Positions 53,899-62,600 of a stretch of DNA of 64,000 nucleotides are shown piece by piece. Source of the stretch: Pseudarthrobacter sulfonivorans (GTDB lineage Bacteria > Actinomycetota > Actinomycetes > Actinomycetales > Micrococcaceae); assembly GCF_001484605.1 (NCBI RefSeq), contig NZ_CP013747.1:3968001-4032000 (forward strand), in the 5' to 3' direction. Position numbers and translations under genes: made by a program. Position 1 is the stretch's first letter, and every line of letters starts with the position of its first letter. The notes below the pieces were generated by a model that worked only from the letters and a program-made list of their open reading frames with translations, was not told where the DNA came from and did not search any database.

Positions 53899-56408
53899 GC
53901 GAGGCCGCCGAGTTCCTGCGCCGTGAATCACCGGTGTCAGCGCCGGATTCCTACCGTGCCTTTCTGGAATCCATGCTGGAGCCTCAATGGCGCCCGGCAG
54001 AGTGGAGTCTGCGGTTGTGGCTGTTCGCTGCTGACCCTGCCAACCCGCTGACCGGTATCTACGGGTGCCCGTCACCCGGGTGTCCGAGGGTTTCAACCAT
54101 CACCGGGAGCCGTTGTCGTTCCTGCGTGGACGGTGCGCCAGATGCTGGACCGGTGCGGTCGCGGCGGCGGGCTCTGGAAACGGAAGCCCCGCGTTGCATT
54201 GTGGGCTCAGCCGCAGCCCGCTGCCAGGCGATGGGAATGATCAAGGGCCTCTGCCACCGACACTACTCCCGGTGGCACCACGGTTCGGAGCAGACAGGAC
54301 CACGCCTCGACGTCGAGGAATTCGCCGCGACAGACAAGGCCCTGTTTCCTCCGGGCAAGCGCTGCGCGTCCCCGGCGTGCGGGGCGGAATCGAGCCAGCG
54401 CGCTTCAGGTCTGTGCCTCTGGCACCATACGATGTTCCGCAAACTCACCAAACACGGTATCGACCACGCCGCCTTCATCGCCGTCGAACGGCCCTTGGAC
54501 ATCCGCTACCACCGTCACGAATTCTCCTTCATTGACTTGCCGCCGATACTGCGGACAGAGCTGCTGCTAGTCCTGCAGGAAAGGGACCGGAACTCGTACC
54601 GCATCATGCCCGTCACGATGCGCAGGATCATCCGGACCGCGATGGAATCCAACGCCCGCTCGATCCACCGCTTACTGGACACCGAGGAGGGCCGGGCACG
54701 CCCCGACGCGAACGTCATCGGATTCCTCCGTTACGCCGGACTGCTCACTGCACGGTGGCGCTACTGCCACTCCGGCAAGGACATGCGCGCCGAAGACGTC
54801 TGGGACGCCGCGGTCATAGCGCTCCGCAAAGACCGGACGAGCCAGAAAATCTGTTCCAAAGGCACCCTGGATTTCCGCAACATCCGCGTGGACTGGCTGC
54901 GGGAAACGGCCAAGGAATACGCCCGCCACTTCGGCCTTGCCGCGGACCAGATCCGCGATGTCATCCGGACCGTCCAGGTCGCCTCTCACGCCCTGGCCGG
55001 CCGGCCGCACGGAACCCGCCCAGAACAGCTGACCAGAACCGACGCGAAGGCCGTGGTCGATGCCTACCGGAACCTCACGCACGAGAACGGCGATCAACGC
55101 ACCGACTCAGTGAAGTACGACTATTTCAAGCTCTTCCAACGGGTCCTGCGTGAAGGCAGCGACCTCGAACCCGTGACCCGGGTCAGTGCCCGGTTCATGT
55201 TCATCACCGCCGAAGCACTTCCGAAGCCCGGACCCCATAAAAACCCCGGCCGGGCTATCCCGGACCACATCATCCGAATCCTGGACGCGAACCTTCACTT
55301 ACTCGCCGTCGATGAGAAGTATTCCCTCCCGGCCGGCCGGACCCGCGAATTCCACAACCTGATGCTCCAGACCATTTACCAGCTGCTGCGCGATCTGGGC
55401 CGCCGACCAACGGAAATCTACTCACTGCCGCGGGACACCCTGCGCGAAACCGACGACGGCCAGCCCTACATCATCTACGACAGCCATAAAACGGCAGAAT
55501 ACGGACTCGAGCTACCAGTCCACCGCTCAACAGCCACGATCATCAGGACCTGGCAGGAAACACTCGAAAAAATACTGAACATCCACCCCGACGCCGCCGG
55601 ATACCTCTTTCCCTCACCCAGACCGTATGGGCCCCAGTCCAAAACCTACATAACCCCTACCGGGTTCCACACGAACTACTGGCGCTGGATCGACCGGATC
55701 CGCACCCAGGCCGAAGTCCGGGATGACCCGTTATCACCCGCGGACTTCCTCACCCGGGAACGAATGGGGCTATACAACTGGCGCCACACCTACGCCCAGC
55801 GGCTCAGCGACAACAGCACCCCTCCGGACGTCATCAAAGAACTGATGAACCACAAAAGCTTCACCACCTCCACCGGCTACATCAAGATCACCAGGGACAG
55901 ACAGCGCAAGGCCATCGAGATCGTCAACAGCACCACGATCGACCGCCAAGGCCTACTTCATGGGCCCAAAGACTACGCAGCATACGTCCGGGAGTCCGTC
56001 TCAACACCGCTGGGACTCTGCACCGAACCCAGCAACGTCAAAGCAGCAGGTCAATCATGCCCGGTCCGCAACAAATGCGGCGGATGCCAGTACTACCGGG
56101 CCAACCTCTCCCACCTGCCCCAGATCGACGCTCACATCGTGGCGTTGACCGCCGACCTGATCGCTGCCGGCGACATCGCCGAACCCTGGGTCCATCAGTC
56201 CCTCAAAGACGAGATCGCCTCCTACAAACGGATGCGCACCGCCCTCCTCAAAGAAAAATCCAGGCTCACTCCCGAAGACAACGCACTCATTGATGATGCC
56301 GTGACCCTGCTCCAGGAGATCCCGGCCGCTGCCCCTCCGCCCACACCCTCAGACGGGCGGCGGATGCTGCCACTGACGCCGGTCAGAACACCGGCAGGCC
56401 AGCCATGA
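53895..56408 (+). CDS. Large tyrosine recombinase, TnpB-like, with N-terminal zinc-type motifs
   Basis: A 837-residue protein beginning MSEAAEFLRRESPVSAPDSY. The first about 210 residues contain three Cys/His clusters (for example GCPSPGCP with RCRSC, CIVGSAAARC with LCHRHY, and CASPACGAE with GLCLWHH). The catalytic domain is in the second half: Arg in DLGRRPTEIYSL, Lys in YDSHKTAEYG, a YNWRHTYAQRL block in which Tyr replaces the first His of HxxR, then LMNHKSFTTSTGYI with the probable Tyr nucleophile. The C-terminus has CPVRNKCGGCQYYR. It overlaps tnpA and tnpC by four bases at each end. Confidence 0.85.
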   Translation: MSEAAEFLRRESPVSAPDSYRAFLESMLEPQWRPAEWSLRLWLFAADPANPLTGIYGCPSPGCPRVSTITGSRCRSCVDGAPDAGPVRSRRRALETEAPRCIVGSAAARCQAMGMIKGLCHRHYSRWHHGSEQTGPRLDVEEFAATDKALFPPGKRCASPACGAESSQRASGLCLWHHTMFRKLTKHGIDHAAFIAVERPLDIRYHRHEFSFIDLPPILRTELLLVLQERDRNSYRIMPVTMRRIIRTAMESNARSIHRLLDTEEGRARPDANVIGFLRYAGLLTARWRYCHSGKDMRAEDVWDAAVIALRKDRTSQKICSKGTLDFRNIRVDWLRETAKEYARHFGLAADQIRDVIRTVQVASHALAGRPHGTRPEQLTRTDAKAVVDAYRNLTHENGDQRTDSVKYDYFKLFQRVLREGSDLEPVTRVSARFMFITAEALPKPGPHKNPGRAIPDHIIRILDANLHLLAVDEKYSLPAGRTREFHNLMLQTIYQLLRDLGRRPTEIYSLPRDTLRETDDGQPYIIYDSHKTAEYGLELPVHRSTATIIRTWQETLEKILNIHPDAAGYLFPSPRPYGPQSKTYITPTGFHTNYWRWIDRIRTQAEVRDDPLSPADFLTRERMGLYNWRHTYAQRLSDNSTPPDVIKELMNHKSFTTSTGYIKITRDRQRKAIEIVNSTTIDRQGLLHGPKDYAAYVRESVSTPLGLCTEPSNVKAAGQSCPVRNKCGGCQYYRANLSHLPQIDAHIVALTADLIAAGDIAEPWVHQSLKDEIASYKRMRTALLKEKSRLTPEDNALIDDAVTLLQEIPAAAPPPTPSDGRRMLPLTPVRTPAGQP

Positions 56409-57019
56409 ACGAGCAACGGACCGCAGCCATCGACAAGCTCATTGCCGCCAAAAAGAAAGAAAGCAAAGCCAAACACGCCAGCGTCCGCAAGGCCATCGCC
56501 AAGCTCCTCGCAGGGCCCGAACTCCTCACCGTTTCCTCAGTGGCACGCAACGCCGGAGTGAGCCGCTGGCTGCTCTACAACACCCCCGACCTCAAAACAG
56601 CAATCGCCACGGCTTCCAGCCAGCAGCGCAAGGCCTGGGCCCAAGGAAGCCACGAAGCGGGCCTGACCCCACGAGACGCGACCACGGAACTCCTGCGCCT
56701 GCAGAACCGTCTGGACACCGTCACCCGTCAGCGGGATGACTACAAAAGGGCCGTGCACATCAACCTTGCCGAAGAACTTGCCGGCCGGACCCCGGACCAA
56801 ATGGCAGCCTATATCAAGGAACTTGAAGAGGAACTCATCGCCGAACGGGAGCATAGGGCTCAGACGGAGTCAGCAGTGACCGTCCTGGAGGCCAGCCTTC
56901 AAGACCTCGACGACCAGCTCCGTGCCGCGCAGTCCATCAACCGGACCATGATGAAACAACGGAACGAGACCGCGAACGTGCTGGAATTCGCTGCACCCGC
57001 AACGCCGGACAAGACCTAA
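56405..57019 (+). CDS. TnpC-like accessory protein, DUF6262 type
   Basis: A 204-residue protein. The N-terminal 85 residues contain a helix-turn-helix-like segment (LLTVSSVARNAGVSRWLLYNTP). The rest is a long coiled coil (LLRLQNRLDTVTRQRDDYKR through ELEEELIAEREHRAQTESA). This small protein is the third component of Tn554-type transposition, where it affects orientation and frequency of insertion. Four-base overlap with tnpB; its last four bases overlap the convergent helix-turn-helix gene. Confidence 0.82.
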   Translation: MNEQRTAAIDKLIAAKKKESKAKHASVRKAIAKLLAGPELLTVSSVARNAGVSRWLLYNTPDLKTAIATASSQQRKAWAQGSHEAGLTPRDATTELLRLQNRLDTVTRQRDDYKRAVHINLAEELAGRTPDQMAAYIKELEEELIAEREHRAQTESAVTVLEASLQDLDDQLRAAQSINRTMMKQRNETANVLEFAAPATPDKT

Positions 57020-57255
57020 ACCTCGGCGCTGTCGCCCCGCTCGGCCGACGACTGAGAGCGCACATACTCGGCGGTCTTTTCATATCCGCGGGAAATGTAC
57101 TCCTCCAAAACACGTGACTCCACCCGCCACTGGCCCCTGCCCCCGACCTGAATCGCAGGCAACTCACCAGAACGCACCAAGGCATAAGCCTGAGCCGAAG
57201 AAATATTCAGAATCTCAGAAACATCAGCCAACGCCAGAAACCGCTTCTCAGCCAC
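57016..57255 (-). CDS. Excisionase/BldC-like helix-turn-helix protein carried by the element
   Basis: A 79-residue protein beginning MAEKRFLALADVSEILNISS, then AQAYALVRSGELPAIQVGGRGQWRVE. It is a complete relative of the gene that the element disrupts (MPRFLTLADVAEQLQ...). GTG start at 57255. It lies in the same orientation as the disrupted gene and about 140 bases downstream of the disrupted gene's first half. It may restore the lost regulator function, act as the element's recombination directionality factor, or both; this cannot be decided from sequence. Confidence 0.85.
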   Translation of the reverse strand: MAEKRFLALADVSEILNISSAQAYALVRSGELPAIQVGGRGQWRVESRVLEEYISRGYEKTAEYVRSQSSAERGDSAEV

Positions 57256-57385
57256 GAAACATCACGCCCCAAACACTACCCAAGCCACCCCAACGTTCCT
57301 CACGAACCGCACAAAAACCATTCACCCTCATCAGGCCCGGAACCCTGCAGTGACGGCAAAGGAACGCTCAGGGCTGCAAAAATGC

Positions 57386-57394
57386 CCAAGATAA
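57386..57394 (-). repeat. Right-end TTATCTTGG motif of the element
   Basis: On the minus strand this reads TTATCTTGG, the same as the left end in opposite orientation. Immediately outside it are GCG and the AGG-GGA codons of the disrupted gene; at the left end the outside bases are GCG-CCC. The short common GCG may be part of the exchange core. Confidence 0.7.
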
Positions 57395-57396
57395 CG

Positions 57397-57510
57397 CCTT
57401 CCACCCACCTGGATGGCCTTCAGTTCTCCGCTGCGGACCAAGGCATAGGCCGCCGGCGAGTTGATTTGCAGCTGTTCAGCAACATCGGCGAGAGTCAGGA
57501 ATCTGGGCAT
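57397..57510 (-). pseudogene. N-terminal fragment of the split excisionase/BldC-like helix-turn-helix gene
   Basis: The leftward frame from the ATG at 57510 encodes MPRFLTLADVAEQLQINSPA, then AYALVRSGELKAIQVGGR, a complete recognition region of an excisionase-type winged helix. It then runs into element DNA (RYLGHFCSPE...) and ends at about 57,331. The missing C-terminal part is at 51,309-51,413. Ten-base GTTTGATG repeats lie 47-66 bases upstream of the start, a position fit for self-control. Confidence 0.87.
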
Positions 57511-57556
57511 AGCTCCATTTTGCCATTGAAGGCGCCATCTGGTGCGGTTATCCACA

Positions 57557-57576
57557 GTTTGATGTTGTTTGGTCTT
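57557..57576. promoter_or_regulatory. GTTTGATG direct repeats upstream of the split regulator gene
   Basis: GTTTGATGTT and GTTTGGTCTT are adjacent with a ten-base period. They match the array at 50,490-50,539. They lie between the divergent regulator gene and the SAF-domain gene, so either may be controlled. Confidence 0.6.
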
Positions 57577-57662
57577 TTGACTTTTGTTCCGGGGTCCATG
57601 CCGTAACAATGAGGTGTCCGGACGCAGCCAGCCGCCTGGACCGGAGCTAGGGGGAGAAGAGC

Positions 57663-58304
57663 ATGAGCCACGATGCCGTTACTACAGGTGCCAGGCTGAA
57701 ACCGCCGTCGTGGAAGGATCCCCGGCTGCTGGTTGGCGTGCTGCTGGTCCTGGCATCGGTGGTGGGAGTGATCTCGCTGGTTGGCAGCGCTGATCAGACC
57801 ACCGAGGTGTACGCCGCCCGGGACTCCATTGCGGTGGGTGAGAAGCTGACCGCGGACAATGTGGTCCGGGCCAAGGTCCGCCTGGGTGAGACCGAACAGC
57901 ATTACGTCACCGTTGAAGCAGGGCTCCCCGACGGGTTGGTCGCAGTCCAAAGAATCGGCAAGAACCAATTGGTGCCCAAGGAAAGTCTGGCCACTGTGGA
58001 TTCGTTGGACCGCAAGCCCGTGGCCGTGACCATTGAGGAAGCACTGCCGCCGCAGGCGGTTGCCGGGACCCGGGTGGACGTCTGGGTTGCCTTGCCGGAT
58101 GCCCGCAACGGCTTCAGTGAGCCGAAGCTCCTGCTGCCCGGCGCGGAAATTGCACAGGTGACCGCCGGCTCGACGGCCTTGGGGTCCTCCCGCAATACGG
58201 TGCTGATGGTGCTGGTTGCCGACGGCCAGATGCCGGCCATCCTCGGCGCGCAGGCGAACCAGGCCAAGATTTCAGTGGTGTGGAACCCGGGCGGGGCCTC
58301 ATGA
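57663..58304 (+). CDS. SAF-domain protein of the Flp pilus CpaB/RcpC type
   Basis: A 213-residue protein. One N-terminal membrane segment (LLVGVLLVLASVVGVISLVG, residues 22-41) is followed by an SAF domain (VYAARDSIAVGEKLTADNVV, about 49-112). The C-terminal part resembles RcpC (GTRVDVWVALPDA). CpaB proteins belong to tight-adherence (Tad) pili, but no other tad genes except the next one lie in the window. ATG at 57663 with GGGAGAAG upstream. It overlaps the next gene by four bases. Confidence 0.85.
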   Translation: MSHDAVTTGARLKPPSWKDPRLLVGVLLVLASVVGVISLVGSADQTTEVYAARDSIAVGEKLTADNVVRAKVRLGETEQHYVTVEAGLPDGLVAVQRIGKNQLVPKESLATVDSLDRKPVAVTIEEALPPQAVAGTRVDVWVALPDARNGFSEPKLLLPGAEIAQVTAGSTALGSSRNTVLMVLVADGQMPAILGAQANQAKISVVWNPGGAS

Positions 58305-59608
58305 GCATCCCCGTGGTCACCGTGGGCCAGGCCCGCGAGGACGTGGTGGGCGGGTTGGAGCGGCTCCACGGTCCGGTCACGGTGGTCCGTCGCTGCACCG
58401 AACTGACGGAACTGCTGGCGGCCTGCCAGAGCGGCCTGGCACGGGCCGCTGTGGTGGCCGACGGCTGCGAGGGCCTGACTGCTTCGCTCGTTGATCGGCT
58501 CGGTGCCGTGGGCGTGGCGATCATCGCCCTCACGGATGACGCCGACGAGGCTGCCAGGCTGCGCGGGATCGGTGTGGCCTCCGCACTGACCGGCGTAGAG
58601 TCCGCCGCCCTGGCCGGCAGGATTGCCGAGGCCGTTGCCCAGCTGACAGGCACCGCCAGGGATGCAACGTTCGGGAGCGGGCTGGGGGACACCAGCGCTG
58701 CGTTGCGTCAGCGTCCCGCAGACCAGGCGGACGTGCCGCCGGCCTCCGGGGAGGGCAAGATCATTGCCGTGTGGGGTCCCGCCGGTTCACCCGGCCGGAC
58801 CTTCGTCGCGGCCAACATCGCAGGGGAACTGGCTGCGGATGGGAAATCCGTGCTCCTCGTCGACGCCGACAGTTACGGGGCCAGCATCGCCGCAGTCCTG
58901 GGCCTGCTGGATGAATCTGCGGGGATCGCGCAGGCCTGCCGCCTTGCGGACCAGGGACTGCTCGACGCCGATGCGCTGCTGAAGGTGGCCACACCGGTCA
59001 CCACCAAGCTTGGAACTTTCCGAGTCCTGACCGGGATCACCCGGGCGGACAGGTGGACCGAACTACGGGCAGCAGCCCTGTCGCTGGTGCTGGAGCGCGC
59101 GAAGGAGGTTGCCGACGTCGTGGTTGTGGACACCGGCTTCTGCCTGGAGGCGGACGAGGAACTCAGCTTCGACACGATGGCTCCGCGCCGGAATGCCGCG
59201 ACCTTGCGGACCCTGGAACTGGCGGACACCGTCTATGCCGTGGGGGCCGCCGATCCGGTGGGGGTTCCCCGGCTGGTCCGCGGACTCGCGGAGCTTGAGT
59301 TGGCAGTCCCGCAGGCGTCGCCTGTTGTGGTGATGAACAAGGTCCGGGCGGCGGCGGTGGGGAGGTCCCCGGAACGCCAGCTGAAGGATGCGTGGGAACG
59401 GTATGGTCCGTCGTCGCAGATCGCGGTCTTCCTGCCGGCGGACAGCCCCGCAGCTGATGCGGCCCTGCTCGGCGGCTCGCTGCTGCTCGAAACGGCGCCG
59501 GATTCCAAGCTCAGGCACGCGATCGCTGAATTGGTTTGTGCACCTGTCCAGCGATCTTCACGATCCTCTGTATTTTCTTCCACACCGAGGCGTCGCCGAA
59601 AGGGTTAG
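58301..59608 (+). CDS. CpaE/TadZ-like P-loop protein
   Basis: A 435-residue protein. An N-terminal receiver-like domain (about 1-125) is followed by a ParA/MinD-type ATPase domain. The Walker A place reads WGPAGSPGRTFVAANIAGEL, with Arg in place of the usual Lys and without the deviant-Walker first Lys. LLVDADSYGASIAAVLGLL follows the usual ParA pattern. This matches the atypical ATPase TadZ/CpaE that places Tad pili. It is coupled to the SAF gene by a four-base overlap. Confidence 0.82.
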   Translation: MSIPVVTVGQAREDVVGGLERLHGPVTVVRRCTELTELLAACQSGLARAAVVADGCEGLTASLVDRLGAVGVAIIALTDDADEAARLRGIGVASALTGVESAALAGRIAEAVAQLTGTARDATFGSGLGDTSAALRQRPADQADVPPASGEGKIIAVWGPAGSPGRTFVAANIAGELAADGKSVLLVDADSYGASIAAVLGLLDESAGIAQACRLADQGLLDADALLKVATPVTTKLGTFRVLTGITRADRWTELRAAALSLVLERAKEVADVVVVDTGFCLEADEELSFDTMAPRRNAATLRTLELADTVYAVGAADPVGVPRLVRGLAELELAVPQASPVVVMNKVRAAAVGRSPERQLKDAWERYGPSSQIAVFLPADSPAADAALLGGSLLLETAPDSKLRHAIAELVCAPVQRSSRSSVFSSTPRRRRKG

Positions 59609-59665
59609 GCTCGCCGTAGGAGCTGCGACGGTGCAGCATCAAACTTGTGATGGAGGCGTTTGTTG

Positions 59666-62600
59666 ATGTCGTCTGGATCCAGCGTGGAGGATCAAGCCTT
59701 GGCCATTGGTGACCGGGAGGGATTCCTCGCGGACTACTACCAACATCTGGCCGAAGAGGATGCCCGGACCTATTCCCCGGAGGCGCTGGCCAGCCGGGCG
59801 GAAACCCACCGGGGTGTGGCCGCGAACCGGCAGCCGGGCCAGGCGCAGGTTTCCATCGTTAACGAGGCGGACAGCAGCGTCGTCTATGTTGTCACGGACG
59901 ATATGCCTTTCCTTGTCGACTCGGTCAACGCCGAGCTTGTGCGCCAGAACGCCGCCATCGGGCTTGTGCTTCATCCGCTGTTCGTGGTGACCCGGAACCG
60001 GGAAACTGGGCAGCTGGTTAAAGTTGACCGCGTCCCCTCCCACATCGGTCTGTCCAGCGGTGATACGGCGGCGATGCCCATGCTGTCGCACCTCATCGCG
60101 CAGGGCGAAAACGCCTCCCACATGGAGTCGTGGATCGCCGTGGAAATCAACCGCGTCTCCGACGAGGCAAAGGCGTCGTTGCTGGACGGGCTGGACCGCA
60201 TCCTGGGAGACGTGCGCGCCGCCGTCGAAGACTGGCCCAAGATGCGCAACAAGGCCCAACAGATTGCCGCGAGCCTGGACCAGGTGTCCCACCCGGCCCA
60301 GATTGCCGAACTGCGGCAGGCGCAGGATCTTCTGCGCTGGCTCGACGACGGCAACTTCACTTTCCTTGGATACCGTGAGTACGACCTCGTTACCGTCGAC
60401 GGTGAAGATGTACTGGAACTGCGTGAAGACAGCGGCCTCGGACTGCTCCGGGCGAAGCCGGGTGCGCCGCATATGCAGCATCTCACCGACGCCGGCCGAA
60501 AAAAGGCCCGCGAAAAGCGGGCGCTGGTGATCACCAAGGCAAACTCACGGTCCACCGTCCACCGCCCCGCGTACCTTGACTACATTGGCGTTAAGAGTTT
60601 CGACGCGGCCGGCAACGTCAACGGCGAGCGCCGCTTCATCGGCCTGTTCGCAACCAGTGCCTACGCCGGATCCGTCCGGAACATCCCCGTTGTGCGCGAA
60701 AAAGTGGACGCCGTGCTGGGCAATGCCGGCTTCCCGCCGGACTCACACTCCGGCAAGGACCTTTTGGGGATCCTGGAGACGTACCCCCGCGACGAGCTGT
60801 TCCAGATCGAGACCGAGGACCTGGCGTCCACCGCAACCGGCATCCAGAGATTGCAGGAGCGGCGGCGGACCCGGCTGTTCCTCCGGCCGGACATCTACGG
60901 CCGTTTTATGTCCGCGGTGGTCTACCTTCCGCGTGACCGGTACACCACCAATGTCCGGCTCCGCATCGAGGAAGAATTACGGACCACGTTCAAGGCTGAG
61001 TCCATCGACTACGAAGCGCGGATGACCGAATCGGCCCTCGCCCGCCTGTTTTTCCGGATCCGCCTGCCCAAGGGCAGCGAGGTCAGCCAGTTCAACGCCG
61101 ATGAGCTTGAAGCGCGGCTGGTCCGGGCAGCGCGTTCGTGGAGTGAGGGCATCGCTGAAGTCCTGCGGGAACGCGGCGCTGATGAGCAGGCGAAGGAGCT
61201 TGCCGCGATCTGGTCGGAGGCTTTTCCGGCCGGCTACCGGGTGGATTACGAGGTCGAAGACGCGCTGGAGGACATCGCCCGGTTCGAGAAATACGGGGCT
61301 GAAGCCGAGCGCACGGCCGGTGCCAGGCAGGAACGGCCGGGCGTCCATGTGTACTTGCCCAAGGGCGCCGGTGAAGTCCTGGAGGAGGATGCCCGCGTCA
61401 AGCTGTACATGCTGGAGCCCAAGAGCCTGAGCCAGATCCTGCCGTTCTTCCACAATCTGGGTCTCGAGGTGCTGGATGAGCGGCCCTTTGAGATCGAGAC
61501 GGCTGACCAGCGGGACTTCTTCCTCTACGACCTCGGGCTGAAATACCCTGCCGGCATTGATCCGCTGGCCACGGGACAGCTGCTGGCGGACTCGTTCGGT
61601 GCCGCCGTATCCGGCGCCGTTGAGTCTGACAGTTTTGACCGGCTGGTGCTGCGTGAGGGGATGCAGTGGCGTCAGATCACGGTCCTGCGGGCCTATGCCC
61701 GGTACATGCGGCAGATGGGAAATACCAACTCGGTGGGCTTCATGGCGGACACGCTGCTCGCCAATCCCGATGTCACCAAGGCCCTGACGGCTCTTTTCGC
61801 GGCCCGGTTCGATCCCGCCCTGAGCGGGACTGAGCGCCTTGCGGCGCAGGAGAAAGTCCGCGGCGAGCTGTCAGCTGCCATTGAAGAGGTGGCAACGCTC
61901 GACGCCGACCGTGTGCTGCGGACTTTGGCGAACCTGATCGAGGCGACCCTCCGCACCAACTACTTCCAGTACAAGACGCACCTGAGCTTCAAGCTCGATC
62001 CTGCCCGGATTGAGGGCCTGCCTTTCCCGCGGCCGATGTTCGAAATCTGGGTCTACTCCCCGCGGGTTGAGGGCGTCCACCTTCGCTTCGGCAAGGTGGC
62101 CCGCGGCGGCCTGCGCTGGTCTGACCGGCGCGAGGATTTCCGGACGGAGATCCTTGGCCTGGTGAAGGCGCAGACCGTCAAGAACGCGGTCATCGTTCCC
62201 ACCGGGGCCAAGGGCGGCTTCTTCGCCAAGCGGCTGCCCGATCCTGCCGCGGACCGTGCCGCCTGGATGGCGGAGGGTGTTGAAAGCTACAAGACGTTCA
62301 TCCGGGGCCTGCTGGACCTCACTGACAACCTCGTCACCGGAGCTGAGGGCGAAACTGTAGTGCCGCCGTCGGACGTTGTCAGGCACGACGACGACGATTC
62401 CTACCTTGTGGTGGCGGCGGACAAGGGGACGGCCACGTTCTCGGATATTGCCAACGGGCTGGCCGCAGAATACGGGTTCTGGCTCGGTGACGCGTTCGCC
62501 TCCGGAGGTTCGGTGGGTTACGACCACAAGGCCATGGGCATCACGGCACGTGGCGCCTGGGAGTCGGTCAAACGTCACTTCAGCGAGCTCGACGTCGATA

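Larger units (their letters stand above)
51414..57396. mobile_element. Tn554-like transposon inserted in a helix-turn-helix gene
   Basis: The element splits a small regulator gene. Both ends carry TTATCTTGG in inverted orientation (51,415-51,423 plus; 57,386-57,394 minus). It encodes a tyrosine recombinase, a large zinc-motif tyrosine recombinase and a DUF6262-type small protein in overlapping reading frames, which is the tnpA-tnpB-tnpC arrangement of Tn554-type elements. Near the right end it carries its own full-length copy of the disrupted gene, on the minus strand. The left 1.2 kb contains an RHS remnant and two small genes. No target duplication longer than a few bases is seen, as expected for tyrosine recombinases. 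The exact boundary is uncertain by about 10 bases. Confidence 0.85.

Noticed and set aside
57331..57609. The 92-codon leftward frame taken as an intact gene
   Set aside because: After the Val-Gly-Gly-Arg joint its sequence is element DNA with no similarity to the family, while the true C-terminal part lies at 51,309-51,413.
59639..60481. Leftward open frame at the start of the glutamate dehydrogenase gene
   Set aside because: The rightward frame encodes an uninterrupted large glutamate dehydrogenase through this region.
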